From contig NZ_SMJZ01000007.1 in assembly GCF_004348345.1 (NCBI RefSeq), forward strand, positions 1-64,000: a stretch of DNA of 64,000 nt. The letters run 5' to 3'. The stretch's first letter is position 1. Each line of letters opens with the position of its first letter. The translations under genes were made by a program, and so were the position numbers. Source of the DNA: Nonomuraea longispora. Lineage in GTDB: Bacteria; Actinomycetota; Actinomycetes; Streptosporangiales; Streptosporangiaceae. The notes beneath the pieces are model-generated. The model did not search any database, was not told the DNA's origin, and was given only the letters and a program-made list of their open reading frames with translations. Positions 19,054 through 27,641 of the stretch are shown here, piece by piece.

Positions 19054-20001
19054 TCAGGGGCGGATGATCCGCTGGTCCGTCACGATCGCGGTGATGAGGT
19101 CGTGCGGCGTCACGTCGAACGCCGGGTTCGCCGCGCGCGTGCCCTCCGGGGCCACGCGCACCCCTCTGAAGGCCACGATCTCGTCCTCGTCGCGGTCCTC
19201 GATCGCGATGTGCTCGCCCGACGGGGTGTTCTGGTCGATCGTGGACTCGGGCGCGACCACCACGAACGGCACCCCGGCGCGTTCGGCGCCGAGCGCGAGC
19301 GCGTACGAGCCGATCTTGTTGGCGGTGTCGCCGTTGGCGGCGATGCGGTCGGCCCCGACGAGCACGGCGTCAACCTCGCCCTTGGCCAGCAGGTAGGGGC
19401 CCGCGGAGTCGGCGATGAGCCGGTGCGGCGCTCCCATCCTGGCCAGCTCCCACGTGGTGAGCCGGGCGCCCTGCAGGAGGGGGCGGGTCTCCAGCGCCAG
19501 CACCTCGGCCAGCCGCCCGCGTTCGTGCAGCGTCTGGACGACGCCCAGCGCGGTGCCGCGTTCGACGGCGGCGAGCCCGCCGGTGTTGCACACGGTCATG
19601 ATCCGCAGCCGGTCACCGGCGAGGAGGTCGGCGCCGCGCTCTCCCATGGCCCTGCAGGCGGCGATGTCGGCGTCGCGGACGCGCAGCGCGGCGGCGAGCA
19701 CCGCGCCGGGGCCCTCGGGCAGGTGCTCGGCGACCTGGTCCACGCCCCACGCGAGGTTGACGGCGGTGGGCCTGGCGGCGCGGAGCCGGGCGATCAGTTC
19801 GGGGTCGCCGCCCGCCAGCACCACGCCCAGCGCGCCGGCCACGCCGAGCGCGGGGGCGCCGCGCACGGCCAGCCGCCTGATGGCGTCGACGAGCTGGTCA
19901 ACGGTGTGGATGCGCAGCATCACGCACTTGTCGGGCAGGAGGGTCTGGTCCACCAGCTCGACCGCGCCGTCAACCCAGTCAATGGTCCTCACGGGGCACA
20001 C
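19054..20001 (-). CDS. mtnA: S-methyl-5-thioribose-1-phosphate isomerase
   Basis: About 315 aa, MtnA/eIF2B-like fold. It converts methylthioribose-1-phosphate to methylthioribulose-1-phosphate in methionine salvage. Diagnostic segments are VRGAPALGVAG, the catalytic Cys context VCNTGGLA, and the Asp context VLVGADRIAANGDTANKIG. Start choice is unclear: GTG at 20001 or GTG at 19992, neither with a strong ribosome site. No other salvage genes are adjacent. It lies 22 bp downstream of the channel gene on the same strand, with a hairpin in between. Confidence 0.93.
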   Translation of the reverse strand: MCPVRTIDWVDGAVELVDQTLLPDKCVMLRIHTVDQLVDAIRRLAVRGAPALGVAGALGVVLAGGDPELIARLRAARPTAVNLAWGVDQVAEHLPEGPGAVLAAALRVRDADIAACRAMGERGADLLAGDRLRIMTVCNTGGLAAVERGTALGVVQTLHERGRLAEVLALETRPLLQGARLTTWELARMGAPHRLIADSAGPYLLAKGEVDAVLVGADRIAANGDTANKIGSYALALGAERAGVPFVVVAPESTIDQNTPSGEHIAIEDRDEDEIVAFRGVRVAPEGTRAANPAFDVTPHDLITAIVTDQRIIRP

Positions 20002-20004
20002 GGT

Positions 20005-20024
20005 AACCCACGGCGGCGTGGGTT
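20005..20024 (-). terminator. Hairpin between channel gene and mtnA
   Basis: AACCCACG/CGTGGGTT arms (20005-20012, 20017-20024) form an 8-bp stem with a GCGG loop right at the stop codon of the upstream gene. It may end most transcripts before mtnA or stabilise a processed end. Confidence 0.5.
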
Positions 20025-21889
20025 CACCGTTCGGCGAGCACGATCACCGAGTCCGCCTCCTCCAGGACGATGGGCTCCGTCTTGTCCGGGTTGAGGACGA
20101 TCCCGTAGTGCGGGGGGTTGTTCCTCGCCGTGTTCTTGCGGTAGCCGATGGCCGTCTCGCCCCTGCGCCTGGCGGACTCCACGACCGTGGAGAAGGAGAC
20201 CTTCGCCCCCGTCTTGACGTACGAGGCGGCGGGGCGCGGGTAGATCTCCGATCCCCGCGAGTCGAACAGGTAGCCGAAAACGTCCGCCAGGTGACGGTTC
20301 TCGGCGAGCTGGGCGAGGAGCAGGCCGATGACGGTGTCGCTGATGACGATGTCGTCGGCCTGGGTGACCTCGGCCAGCGAGCGGTTGTTCTCGTCGTGCA
20401 TCTCGCTGACGATCGAGTAGTGCTCGCCGAGCGCCTTCTGCATGTCGCGGAGCTGCAGCAGCGTCATGAGCGTGCGCGTGTCGGAGTGGCGCGGGTCGAA
20501 ACGGTCGTCGCTGAGCACGATGACGTGCTGGAAGAGGCCGACACCGAGCGACTCCAACGCGAATCGGTCCGTGGTGTCGCAGTCCTTGACGTTGACGGTG
20601 AGGTTGCGCAGGCCGGCCAGGCCGGTGCCGGCCTTGGGGTGGTCCGCGGCGATCTCCAGGACGGCGCCGGGGGCGACGTACCCGTCGAGGTAGCGGACGA
20701 TCTGCTCGGCCCTGCCGTTCCAGTTGAGCAGCAGCGTGCGCTCCGGCTCGGTGCGCGGGCGCCCGGCCTCGACGATGGCGCCGTCCTCGATGTACGGCAT
20801 GCCGGCGGCGAGCCGTACGTGGGAGTCGTCGTGCGCGATGACGATGACCTGGTCGTCGGCGTTGATGACGGTGTCGTCCTGCGGGTTCAGCACGACGCCG
20901 GACGGCCGGCGCAGCCCGATCAGGGAGGCGGTCTGGTACGCGTGCAGCGCCTCGCCGTACGTGACGCCGACGAGCTTCTTCGGGGTGCGCAGGTAGATCT
21001 CGCCGCCGTCGAAGTTGAGCAGGTCCATGCACACCACGGACATGCCGGACTGGCGCGAGGACTGCACGATGAGCCGGGAGGCGGTGTCGTCGGAGTCGAC
21101 CAGGTGCACCTCGTCCCCGCCGGCCAGGCGGGCGGCGGCCATGTTGCGGCTGGAGGTCAGCGCCGCGACGGCCGGCGGGTGCACGCCCTCGCGCTTGGCC
21201 AGCGCGAGCAGGATCTTGATGACGTGGGCGTCGGGGTCCTCCCGCTCGGGTGAGAGCACGACGACGGAGCGGGCCGCCGCCAGGTTCATCAGGTCGAGGT
21301 CGTGCGGCTCGGTGGGGCGCCCGGTGCGGCAGACGATGCGCGTCTTGCCCAGGTCGCCCGCCTGCTCGCGAACCTGCTCTTCCATTTCCAGTTTGTCACG
21401 TTCCGCCAGGATGGCGATCACCGAGCTGCGCTGGCTCGCCTGCGCCTTGGCCAGCTCGGCCACGATCGTGAAGATCTGGTCGGACCAGCCGAGCACCACC
21501 GTGTGGCCGGACTCGACGATCCGCGAGCGGCCCCTGCGCAGGCGGTCGACCTTCTGCTTGAGCCCGTTGGAGAGCAGACCGACGAGCATGCTGACGATGA
21601 AGATGCCGCCGAGGGAGCCGGCGAACATCACCGACATGTACGCCGTCGAGCCTTCGTCGCTGGAGATCTTGCCCGGGCTGAGCGCGTGCATGAGCGCGAG
21701 CCAGAGCACGTGTCCAGGACCGGTCACGCCCTCCGGCTCGTTGGGCGCGAACCAGAGCGTCAGCACCGTGACCACGACGATGAGGGCGAGCGACACCATG
21801 GCCAGCCAGCCGATCAGTGAAGCCGTCCCCCTGGACATGGTGTTGTCGAACCAGTACCGCGCCCGCTCGCGGAACGTGATCTTCGACAC
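20024..21889 (-). CDS. CASTOR/POLLUX-type ion channel with RCK domains
   Basis: 621 aa. The N-terminus carries two TM helices (about 24-49 and 87-112) around an extracytoplasmic loop with HALSPGKISSDEGS, followed by a basic stretch (LKQKVDRLRRGRSRIVESGHTVVLGWSD) opening the first RCK/TrkA-N Rossmann domain. A second RCK-like half starts near residue 375. The filterless loop and domain order match CASTOR/POLLUX/DMI1, plant nuclear-envelope channels with bacterial homologues of unknown physiology. It would be a ligand-gated cation channel in the cytoplasmic membrane. The gene diverges from the kinase at 22011. Confidence 0.88.
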   Translation of the reverse strand: MSKITFRERARYWFDNTMSRGTASLIGWLAMVSLALIVVVTVLTLWFAPNEPEGVTGPGHVLWLALMHALSPGKISSDEGSTAYMSVMFAGSLGGIFIVSMLVGLLSNGLKQKVDRLRRGRSRIVESGHTVVLGWSDQIFTIVAELAKAQASQRSSVIAILAERDKLEMEEQVREQAGDLGKTRIVCRTGRPTEPHDLDLMNLAAARSVVVLSPEREDPDAHVIKILLALAKREGVHPPAVAALTSSRNMAAARLAGGDEVHLVDSDDTASRLIVQSSRQSGMSVVCMDLLNFDGGEIYLRTPKKLVGVTYGEALHAYQTASLIGLRRPSGVVLNPQDDTVINADDQVIVIAHDDSHVRLAAGMPYIEDGAIVEAGRPRTEPERTLLLNWNGRAEQIVRYLDGYVAPGAVLEIAADHPKAGTGLAGLRNLTVNVKDCDTTDRFALESLGVGLFQHVIVLSDDRFDPRHSDTRTLMTLLQLRDMQKALGEHYSIVSEMHDENNRSLAEVTQADDIVISDTVIGLLLAQLAENRHLADVFGYLFDSRGSEIYPRPAASYVKTGAKVSFSTVVESARRRGETAIGYRKNTARNNPPHYGIVLNPDKTEPIVLEEADSVIVLAER

Positions 21890-22010
21890 TTCCCCTCATA
21901 CCTCCGCCTAAGGAGTGATTTAACCCAGCGGTCTAAGGTACCGGTGGATCGCGGCTTCCGCATGGCGAAGGGATCTTTGCCGCGTGCGGGACGACGGTAA
22001 CGTATCGCCC

Positions 22011-23429
22011 ATGGTGACCCCCCTGACACCAGACGACCCGGCGTCGCTGGGCGGCTACGCCCTGGCCGGCCGGCTCGGCGAGGGCGGCCAGGGCGTGGTC
22101 TACCTCGCCCACTCCCCCTCCGGGGAGCAGGTCGCCGTCAAGCTGCTCGGCACCGGCGACGCCGAGACCAGGGCCAGGCTCGCGCGGGAACTCGATGCCC
22201 TCGCGGGCATCGCCTCCTTCTGCACGGCGCGGGTGCTCGACGTCTCCACCAGCGGCCCGCGGCCCTACGTGGTCAGCGAGTACGTCGACGGCCCCTCGCT
22301 CTCCGAACGGCTACGCGAGCGCGGCCCGCTGCGCGGCGGCGACCTGGAACGCCTGGCGGTGGGCACGGCCACGGCGCTGGCGGCCATCCACGCCGCCGGG
22401 ATCGTGCACCGCGACTTCAAGCCGTCCAACGTGCTGCTCGGCCCCGACGGGCCCCGGGTGGTCGACTTCGGCATCGCCAGGGCGGAGGGGGCGGCGACCA
22501 TGACCTCCGGCCTGATCGGCACGCCCGCCTACCTGGCGCCCGAACAGATCAACGGCTCGCCCGCGGCTCCGGCCTCCGACGTCTTCGCGTGGGCCGCCTC
22601 CATGGTGTTCGCCGCCACGGGCACGACCCCGTTCGGGGCCGACACCGTCCCCGCCGTGCTGCACCGGGTGCTGTACGCGGAGCCGGACCTGTCGCCGCTG
22701 CCGCCGCGCCTGCGCGAGCCGATCGCGTCCTGCCTGTCGAAGGACCCCGCGCGCCGGCCCTCGGCGCAGCAGCTCATGGTGTCCCTCGTCAACCCCGCCC
22801 AGCCGCCCGCCGGGGCCGCAACCCGCGAGACGCGAGGCACCCGTAAACGCGGGTGGCTGATCGGCGCGACGGCGGTCGTGGTCGCCCTGGCCGCGGGCGC
22901 GGCGACGGCCCTGTTCATCGACGGCGCCCCCTTCGTGACGGGTGACCGCTCGGCCACGGCCGTCCCTCCCACGCGGTCGCAGGCCGCCGGCACACCGTCG
23001 CCGACCGGGCAGCCGGACTCGGCGTCGCCGTCCGTTTCCGGCACCGCGTCCGCCGACGCCTCCCCCACCGGGTCCGAGCCGTCCGCCCGGGAAATGCGGA
23101 TCCCGGCCCGCTTCGAGGGTGACTGGAGGGGCCGTACCACCAGCACCAGCCCGATGGACCCCGACGACAACGAGAACAGGGTGGAGCTGAAGGAGGGCGA
23201 GTCCACCGCCAAGTGGTCGGAACGCGACGGCGACGACGACTGCAGGGGCACCATCACGCTGACCGAGGTGGCGCAGACCCGGCTGACGTTCGCCCTCGGC
23301 CAGCACGAGGGCGGTTGCGTCCCCGGCACCATCGTGCTGGAGCTGCAGGGCGACTCGCTCACCTATACCTGGCGCGACGTGCCCGGCCTCGGTCTCATGA
23401 CGCAGACGGGTACCCTCGACAAGGAATGA
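22011..23429 (+). CDS. Transmembrane Ser/Thr protein kinase
   Basis: 472 aa. Kinase domain (about 13-265): GRLGEGGQGVVYLA glycine loop, VAVKLL lysine, IVHRDFKPSNVLL catalytic loop (RD type, unlike the paralogue at 10652), VVDFGIA, and GTPAYLAPE. One TM helix lies near 281-303, then a Ser/Thr/Pro linker. An external domain of about 95 residues follows with two Cys and an EGDWRG...TGTLDKE beta-barrel-like pattern. The ATG at 22011 is used; a GTG one codon later is possible. Its stop overlaps the start of the AAA ATPase (ATGA), suggesting that the ATPase is its partner or substrate. Confidence 0.92.
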   Translation: MVTPLTPDDPASLGGYALAGRLGEGGQGVVYLAHSPSGEQVAVKLLGTGDAETRARLARELDALAGIASFCTARVLDVSTSGPRPYVVSEYVDGPSLSERLRERGPLRGGDLERLAVGTATALAAIHAAGIVHRDFKPSNVLLGPDGPRVVDFGIARAEGAATMTSGLIGTPAYLAPEQINGSPAAPASDVFAWAASMVFAATGTTPFGADTVPAVLHRVLYAEPDLSPLPPRLREPIASCLSKDPARRPSAQQLMVSLVNPAQPPAGAATRETRGTRKRGWLIGATAVVVALAAGAATALFIDGAPFVTGDRSATAVPPTRSQAAGTPSPTGQPDSASPSVSGTASADASPTGSEPSAREMRIPARFEGDWRGRTTSTSPMDPDDNENRVELKEGESTAKWSERDGDDDCRGTITLTEVAQTRLTFALGQHEGGCVPGTIVLELQGDSLTYTWRDVPGLGLMTQTGTLDKE

Positions 23430-24598
23430 GCACTGTACCTCCAGGAAACCCTTCGACATCCGACGACCCCGCGGAGATCATTACCGATATGTCTGTGATC
23501 AGGGAGGTGCCGTTCCCCAGCCCGGACGCCTCGGCGCTGCCGATGAACATCTGCATCGACGACGCCGACTCCGCCATCGACCTCATCGACGCCCTGGCGC
23601 TGTCGCCGTTCGCGACCGGCGCGCAGCCCTGGTCCCGGCTGGCCAACCTGGAGCGCGTACGCCCCGAGGCCACGCTCAGCCCCGCCGAAGGCCGGGTGGT
23701 GCGCACGGCGCGGGTCGAGGACGGCCCGGAGTCGCGGCTCATCAGCGGTGACGGCTGGACCCTGCGCGTCGTGCGCCACCGCGACCGCACGGCCACGGTC
23801 AGCGTGACGGCGGTGAGCGAGGAACTGGCCAAGTCGGTGCTCCACGAGGCCATCGAGGGCGCGGAAGAGGCCGTGCCGGACGTCGACCACGTCGAGATGG
23901 GCTTCTGGTGGCGCGGCACGCACGGCGGCACCCGTTCGGAGCGGCCGATCACGGCCCAGTCGTGGGACGAGATCAGTGGCAACTACTCCGGCCAGGTGCG
24001 CGCGTCCCTCGGCAAGCTGATGTCCGTCACGCCCTCCGACGTGAACGGCCGGCTCATCCTCCTGCACGGCCGGCCGGGCACCGGCAAGACCACGCTGCTG
24101 CGCACCCTGGCCAAGCAGTGGCGCGACTGGTGCCAGGTCGACTGCGTGCTCGACCCCGAGCGGCTGTTCAACGAGCCCGGCTATCTCATGGAGGTGGCGG
24201 TGGGCTACGACACCGACGAGGACGCCCAGCGCTGGCGGCTGCTCGTCCTGGAGGACTGCGACGAGCTGATCAGCGCCGGAGCCAAGGCCCAGGCGGGCCA
24301 GGGGCTGTCGCGCCTGCTCAACCTGACGGACGGCCTGCTCGGCCAGGGCCGCGACGTGCTCGTGGCGATCACCACGAACGAGGACCTCGCCCGCCTCCAC
24401 CCCGCCGTCGTGCGCCCGGGCCGCTGTCTGGCGCAGCTCGAGGTGGGGCCGCTGAGCAGGGACGAGGCGATCGCGTGGCTCGGCACCTCGCGGGGCGTTG
24501 GCCCGTCGGGCGCGACGCTCGCGGAGCTGTACGCGCTCCGCTCGGGCCGCGAGATCCCCCACTCCTTCGGCAACGACTCGACCGGCCTGTATCTCTGA
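23426..24598 (+). CDS. DUF5925 and AAA ATPase domain protein
   Basis: 390 aa. The N-terminal roughly 190 residues are a DUF5925-like domain of unknown role (DDADSAIDLIDALALSPF, VEMGFWWRGTHGG). The C-terminal AAA module has Walker A GRPGTGKTT, Walker B LLVLEDCDEL, sensor-1-like ITTNEDL and an arginine-rich VVRPGRC segment. AAA proteins of this type remodel other proteins. Translation is coupled to the preceding kinase through an ATGA overlap. The target is unknown. A hairpin (24602-24645) immediately follows, so the kinase-ATPase pair is a closed operon. Confidence 0.88.
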   Translation: MSTVPPGNPSTSDDPAEIITDMSVIREVPFPSPDASALPMNICIDDADSAIDLIDALALSPFATGAQPWSRLANLERVRPEATLSPAEGRVVRTARVEDGPESRLISGDGWTLRVVRHRDRTATVSVTAVSEELAKSVLHEAIEGAEEAVPDVDHVEMGFWWRGTHGGTRSERPITAQSWDEISGNYSGQVRASLGKLMSVTPSDVNGRLILLHGRPGTGKTTLLRTLAKQWRDWCQVDCVLDPERLFNEPGYLMEVAVGYDTDEDAQRWRLLVLEDCDELISAGAKAQAGQGLSRLLNLTDGLLGQGRDVLVAITTNEDLARLHPAVVRPGRCLAQLEVGPLSRDEAIAWLGTSRGVGPSGATLAELYALRSGREIPHSFGNDSTGLYL

Positions 24599-24601
24599 CC
24601 A

Positions 24602-24645
24602 CCGGGGACGCGCGCTCGGCACGGGCGGGCGGCGGGCGTCCCCGG
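24602..24645 (+). terminator. Hairpin after kinase-AAA operon
   Basis: A 10-bp perfect stem (24602-24611 with 24636-24645) starts 3 nt after the stop codon. The loop is 24 nt and GC-rich. Confidence 0.6.
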
Positions 24646-24694
24646 CGCGGACGCCGCCCGTCGTGACGACCCGGGCAGGTACGTAAACCATCCG

Positions 24695-25780
24695 ATGTGC
24701 GACACGGGGTGCGAAAGCACAATATGGGTGGTGCTCACCGTCGACCTGTCCCCCGTGGCCTTCGCCCGCTTCGCGGTGCCCGGCGACGGCCCGGGCACCT
24801 GGACCGGCGAGGAGCACCCGATCGGCTTCGCCGCCACGCAACTCGTCCCCTCGTGGACGGCCCGCACCCCGCCCGGCGCCTGGATCGAGATCGCGCTGCG
24901 CGCCAGGACGGCGTCCGGCACCCGCACCAAGTGGTACGTCATGGGCCGTTGGTCCGAGCACGGCGATCCGCGAACATCCGTCCCCGGCCAGGGCGACGGG
25001 GACGGCGACGTGGCGGTGGACACGTTCGTCGCCCGGTGTCCCGTCGTGACCTGCCAGCTCCGGATCACCCGCCACGGCGAGGGCGCCCGCGTCACCGGCC
25101 TGGGCGTGATGGCCTCGGCCCTCCCCCGTCACCCGGCCGCGCCGAGCGCCGCGCGTGCCACCGCGCACGTGGTTGCCGCCGAGCTGGCGGTGCCCCGGTA
25201 CTCGCAGTACGCGCACACCGGCCATCACCCCCGCTGGGACGGTGGCGGGGCGAACTGGTGCGGCCCCGCTTCGGTGGCCATGGTGCTCGGCTTCTGGGGC
25301 CGCGGCCCTGGCCCGGACGAGCTGGCCTGGGTCGGGGCGGACGATCCCGCTCCGATGGTGGATCACGCGGCCATGGGCGTGTACGACGAGAGCTACCAGG
25401 GCACCGGCAACTGGCCGTTCAACGTCGCCTACGCGGGCCGGTACGGCCTGGCCGGCTTCGTCACGCGGCTGCGGTCGGCGGCGGAGTTGGAGCGGTTCGT
25501 ACGGGCCGGCATCCCCGTGATCACGTCGCAGTCGTTCAAGGCGGGCGAGCTGGCCGGCGCCGGCTACTCGACGAACGGGCACATCCTGGTCGTGACGGGT
25601 TTCACCGCCGGGGGCGACGTCGTCGTGAACGATCCGGCCGCGCCGGTCGGGGCGGAGGTCCGCCGGGTCTATCCGCGGGCGGCGTTCGAGCGCGTGTGGC
25701 TCGGGAGCAGCGGCGGGATCGTGTACATCCTTCACCCACCCGAACATCCCCTTCCTCCCTGTACGAATGGCAATTGGTGA
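24695..25780 (+). CDS. C39-like (papain-fold) peptidase
   Basis: About 361 aa. The N-terminal roughly 165 residues form a beta-rich domain common in actinobacterial C39-like proteins. The C-terminal half is a peptidase C39-like fold: catalytic Cys in NWCGPAS (about residue 189), His in NGHILVVTG (about 296) and Asp/Asn in NDPA (about 312). No signal peptide is evident at this start. The ATG at 24695 has only a weak ribosome site, and GTG codons at 24728/24731 could be used. The S9 peptidase gene follows after 4 bp, then M20, so three hydrolases lie in one run. Confidence 0.82.
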   Translation: MCDTGCESTIWVVLTVDLSPVAFARFAVPGDGPGTWTGEEHPIGFAATQLVPSWTARTPPGAWIEIALRARTASGTRTKWYVMGRWSEHGDPRTSVPGQGDGDGDVAVDTFVARCPVVTCQLRITRHGEGARVTGLGVMASALPRHPAAPSAARATAHVVAAELAVPRYSQYAHTGHHPRWDGGGANWCGPASVAMVLGFWGRGPGPDELAWVGADDPAPMVDHAAMGVYDESYQGTGNWPFNVAYAGRYGLAGFVTRLRSAAELERFVRAGIPVITSQSFKAGELAGAGYSTNGHILVVTGFTAGGDVVVNDPAAPVGAEVRRVYPRAAFERVWLGSSGGIVYILHPPEHPLPPCTNGNW

Positions 25781-25784
25781 ATTG

Positions 25785-27641
25785 ATGAGTATTCGACCGA
25801 TCGACGTAGCCCGTACCGACGGCGGCCCTCAGTGGGTGGAGGCAGTGGCAACGCCCTCAGGCACCGAGGTCTGGTGGGACGAGCCGCGCCCGCACGAGGG
25901 CGGCCGGCGCTGCGTGGTGCGCCGCCTGCCCGGCGGCTCCCGCGTGGACGTCCTGCCGCCCGGCTGGAACGCGCGCAACCGGGTGGTCGAGTACGGCGGC
26001 CGCTCCTGGCGCCCCCTGCCCGGCGGCGGTCTCGTCTTCACCAACTGGGCCGACCAGCGCCTCTACCGCCTCGACGCGGGAGGTGACCCGGTGGCGATCA
26101 CTCCTGTGGGTACGTACCGATACGCGGACCTGTACCTGCCCCCGGGACGTGAGGAGGTGTGGGCGGTCAGGGAGACGGACGACGTGCGGGACCTGGTGGC
26201 GGTGCCCCTGGACGGCGGCCGGGTCAGGGTCATCGTCAAGGCGCACCATTTCCTGATGAACCCGCGGATCTCACCCGACGGCCGCTCCGTCGCGTGGATC
26301 GGCTGGGACCACCCCAACATGCCCTGGGACGGCACCGAGCTGTGCGTGGCCGAGCTGCGGCCGGACGGCACGGCCGGCCCCCACCGGGTGGTGGCGGGCG
26401 GCCCGCGCGAGTCGGTCGCCCAGGCCGAGTGGCGCGACGACACCGCGCTGTACGCGGTCACCGACCCCACCGGCTGGTGGAACGTGCACCTCGTGCCCGC
26501 CGGCGGCGGGCCGGGCCGCAACCTCACCCCGATGGAGCTGGAGTTCGGCAGCGCGGCGTGGAAACCCGGCATGACGTACATGGCGCTCGCGGACGACGAT
26601 GACCTGGTCGTCGTGTACGGCACCGCCGACCGCCGCCGCCTCGGCGTGCTGGACCCCGAGACCGGCGACCTGCGCGAGATCGGCGGCACGGCCACCCACT
26701 GGTCCTCGACCGTGTCGGTGGCGGACGGCCGGGTGGCGGCGGTGCGCGCGACGCCGTACACACCGCTGGAGGTCGCGCTGGTGGGGCTCGACGGCGCATA
26801 CGAGATCGTGTCGGCGCCCAAGCCGCTGCCGGACCGGGCCCTGCTGCCCACGCCGGAGGCGATGACCATCGAGGACGTGCACGCGCACCTCTACCCGCCG
26901 TCGGGGGCCACCGGCCCGAGCCCATACGTGATCTTCGTGCACGGCGGGCCGACCGGGCACATGCCGATCGTGCTCGACCTGGAGATCGCCTACTTCACCA
27001 GCAGGGGCATCGGCGTGGCCGTGGTGAACTACGGCGGCTCGACCGGCTACGGCCGGGCCTACCGGGAACGGCTGCGCCACCAGTGGGGCGTGGTCGACGT
27101 GCAGGACTGCGCAAAGGTCGCCCGCGGCCTGGTGGAGCTGGGCCGGGCCGACGCGTCGAGGATCGCCGTGCGCGGCGGCAGCGCCGGGGGCTGGACGACG
27201 GTGGCGGCGCTCGTCCACAGCGACGTGTTCGCGGGCGGGGTCGCGCACTACGCGATCACCGATCCGGAGAGCTGGGCCGCGGAGACGCACGACTTCGAGT
27301 CCCGCTACCTCGACGGCCTGGTGGGGCCGCTGCCCGAGACGCGGCAGCGCTACACCGAGCGTTCGCCGCTGCTGAACGCCGCCCGCGCGTCGGGCCCGTG
27401 CCTGATGCTGCACGGCCTGGAGGACGCGATCGTGGACGTCGGGCAGGCCGAGCGGTTCACCGCCGAGCTGGACCGGCACGGCAGACCGTGGGCCCTGCTG
27501 ACGTTCCCTGGCGAGCAGCACGGCTGGCGCAGGGAAGAGACCATCGTCGCGGTGCTGGAGGCCGAGCTGGCCTTCTACGGGCTGATCTTCGACATGGAGA
27601 CGCCCGAGGTGCCGCCGTTGACGCTTAAGGGGAGAGCATGA
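25785..27641 (+). CDS. S9 family serine peptidase (prolyl oligopeptidase-type)
   Basis: 618 aa. An N-terminal beta-propeller (about 1-360) covers a C-terminal alpha/beta-hydrolase domain. The nucleophile sits in RGGSAGGW (Ser about 465), the acid in GLEDAIVD (about 547), and the His in EQHGW (about 579). Such enzymes cleave short peptides, often after Pro or as dipeptidyl/acylaminoacyl peptidases; specificity is not readable here. The start MSIRPID at 25785 follows GGTGA and lies 4 bp after the C39 gene stop. The stop overlaps the M20 gene start (ATGA). No signal peptide is present, so it is likely cytoplasmic. Confidence 0.92.
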   Translation: MSIRPIDVARTDGGPQWVEAVATPSGTEVWWDEPRPHEGGRRCVVRRLPGGSRVDVLPPGWNARNRVVEYGGRSWRPLPGGGLVFTNWADQRLYRLDAGGDPVAITPVGTYRYADLYLPPGREEVWAVRETDDVRDLVAVPLDGGRVRVIVKAHHFLMNPRISPDGRSVAWIGWDHPNMPWDGTELCVAELRPDGTAGPHRVVAGGPRESVAQAEWRDDTALYAVTDPTGWWNVHLVPAGGGPGRNLTPMELEFGSAAWKPGMTYMALADDDDLVVVYGTADRRRLGVLDPETGDLREIGGTATHWSSTVSVADGRVAAVRATPYTPLEVALVGLDGAYEIVSAPKPLPDRALLPTPEAMTIEDVHAHLYPPSGATGPSPYVIFVHGGPTGHMPIVLDLEIAYFTSRGIGVAVVNYGGSTGYGRAYRERLRHQWGVVDVQDCAKVARGLVELGRADASRIAVRGGSAGGWTTVAALVHSDVFAGGVAHYAITDPESWAAETHDFESRYLDGLVGPLPETRQRYTERSPLLNAARASGPCLMLHGLEDAIVDVGQAERFTAELDRHGRPWALLTFPGEQHGWRREETIVAVLEAELAFYGLIFDMETPEVPPLTLKGRA

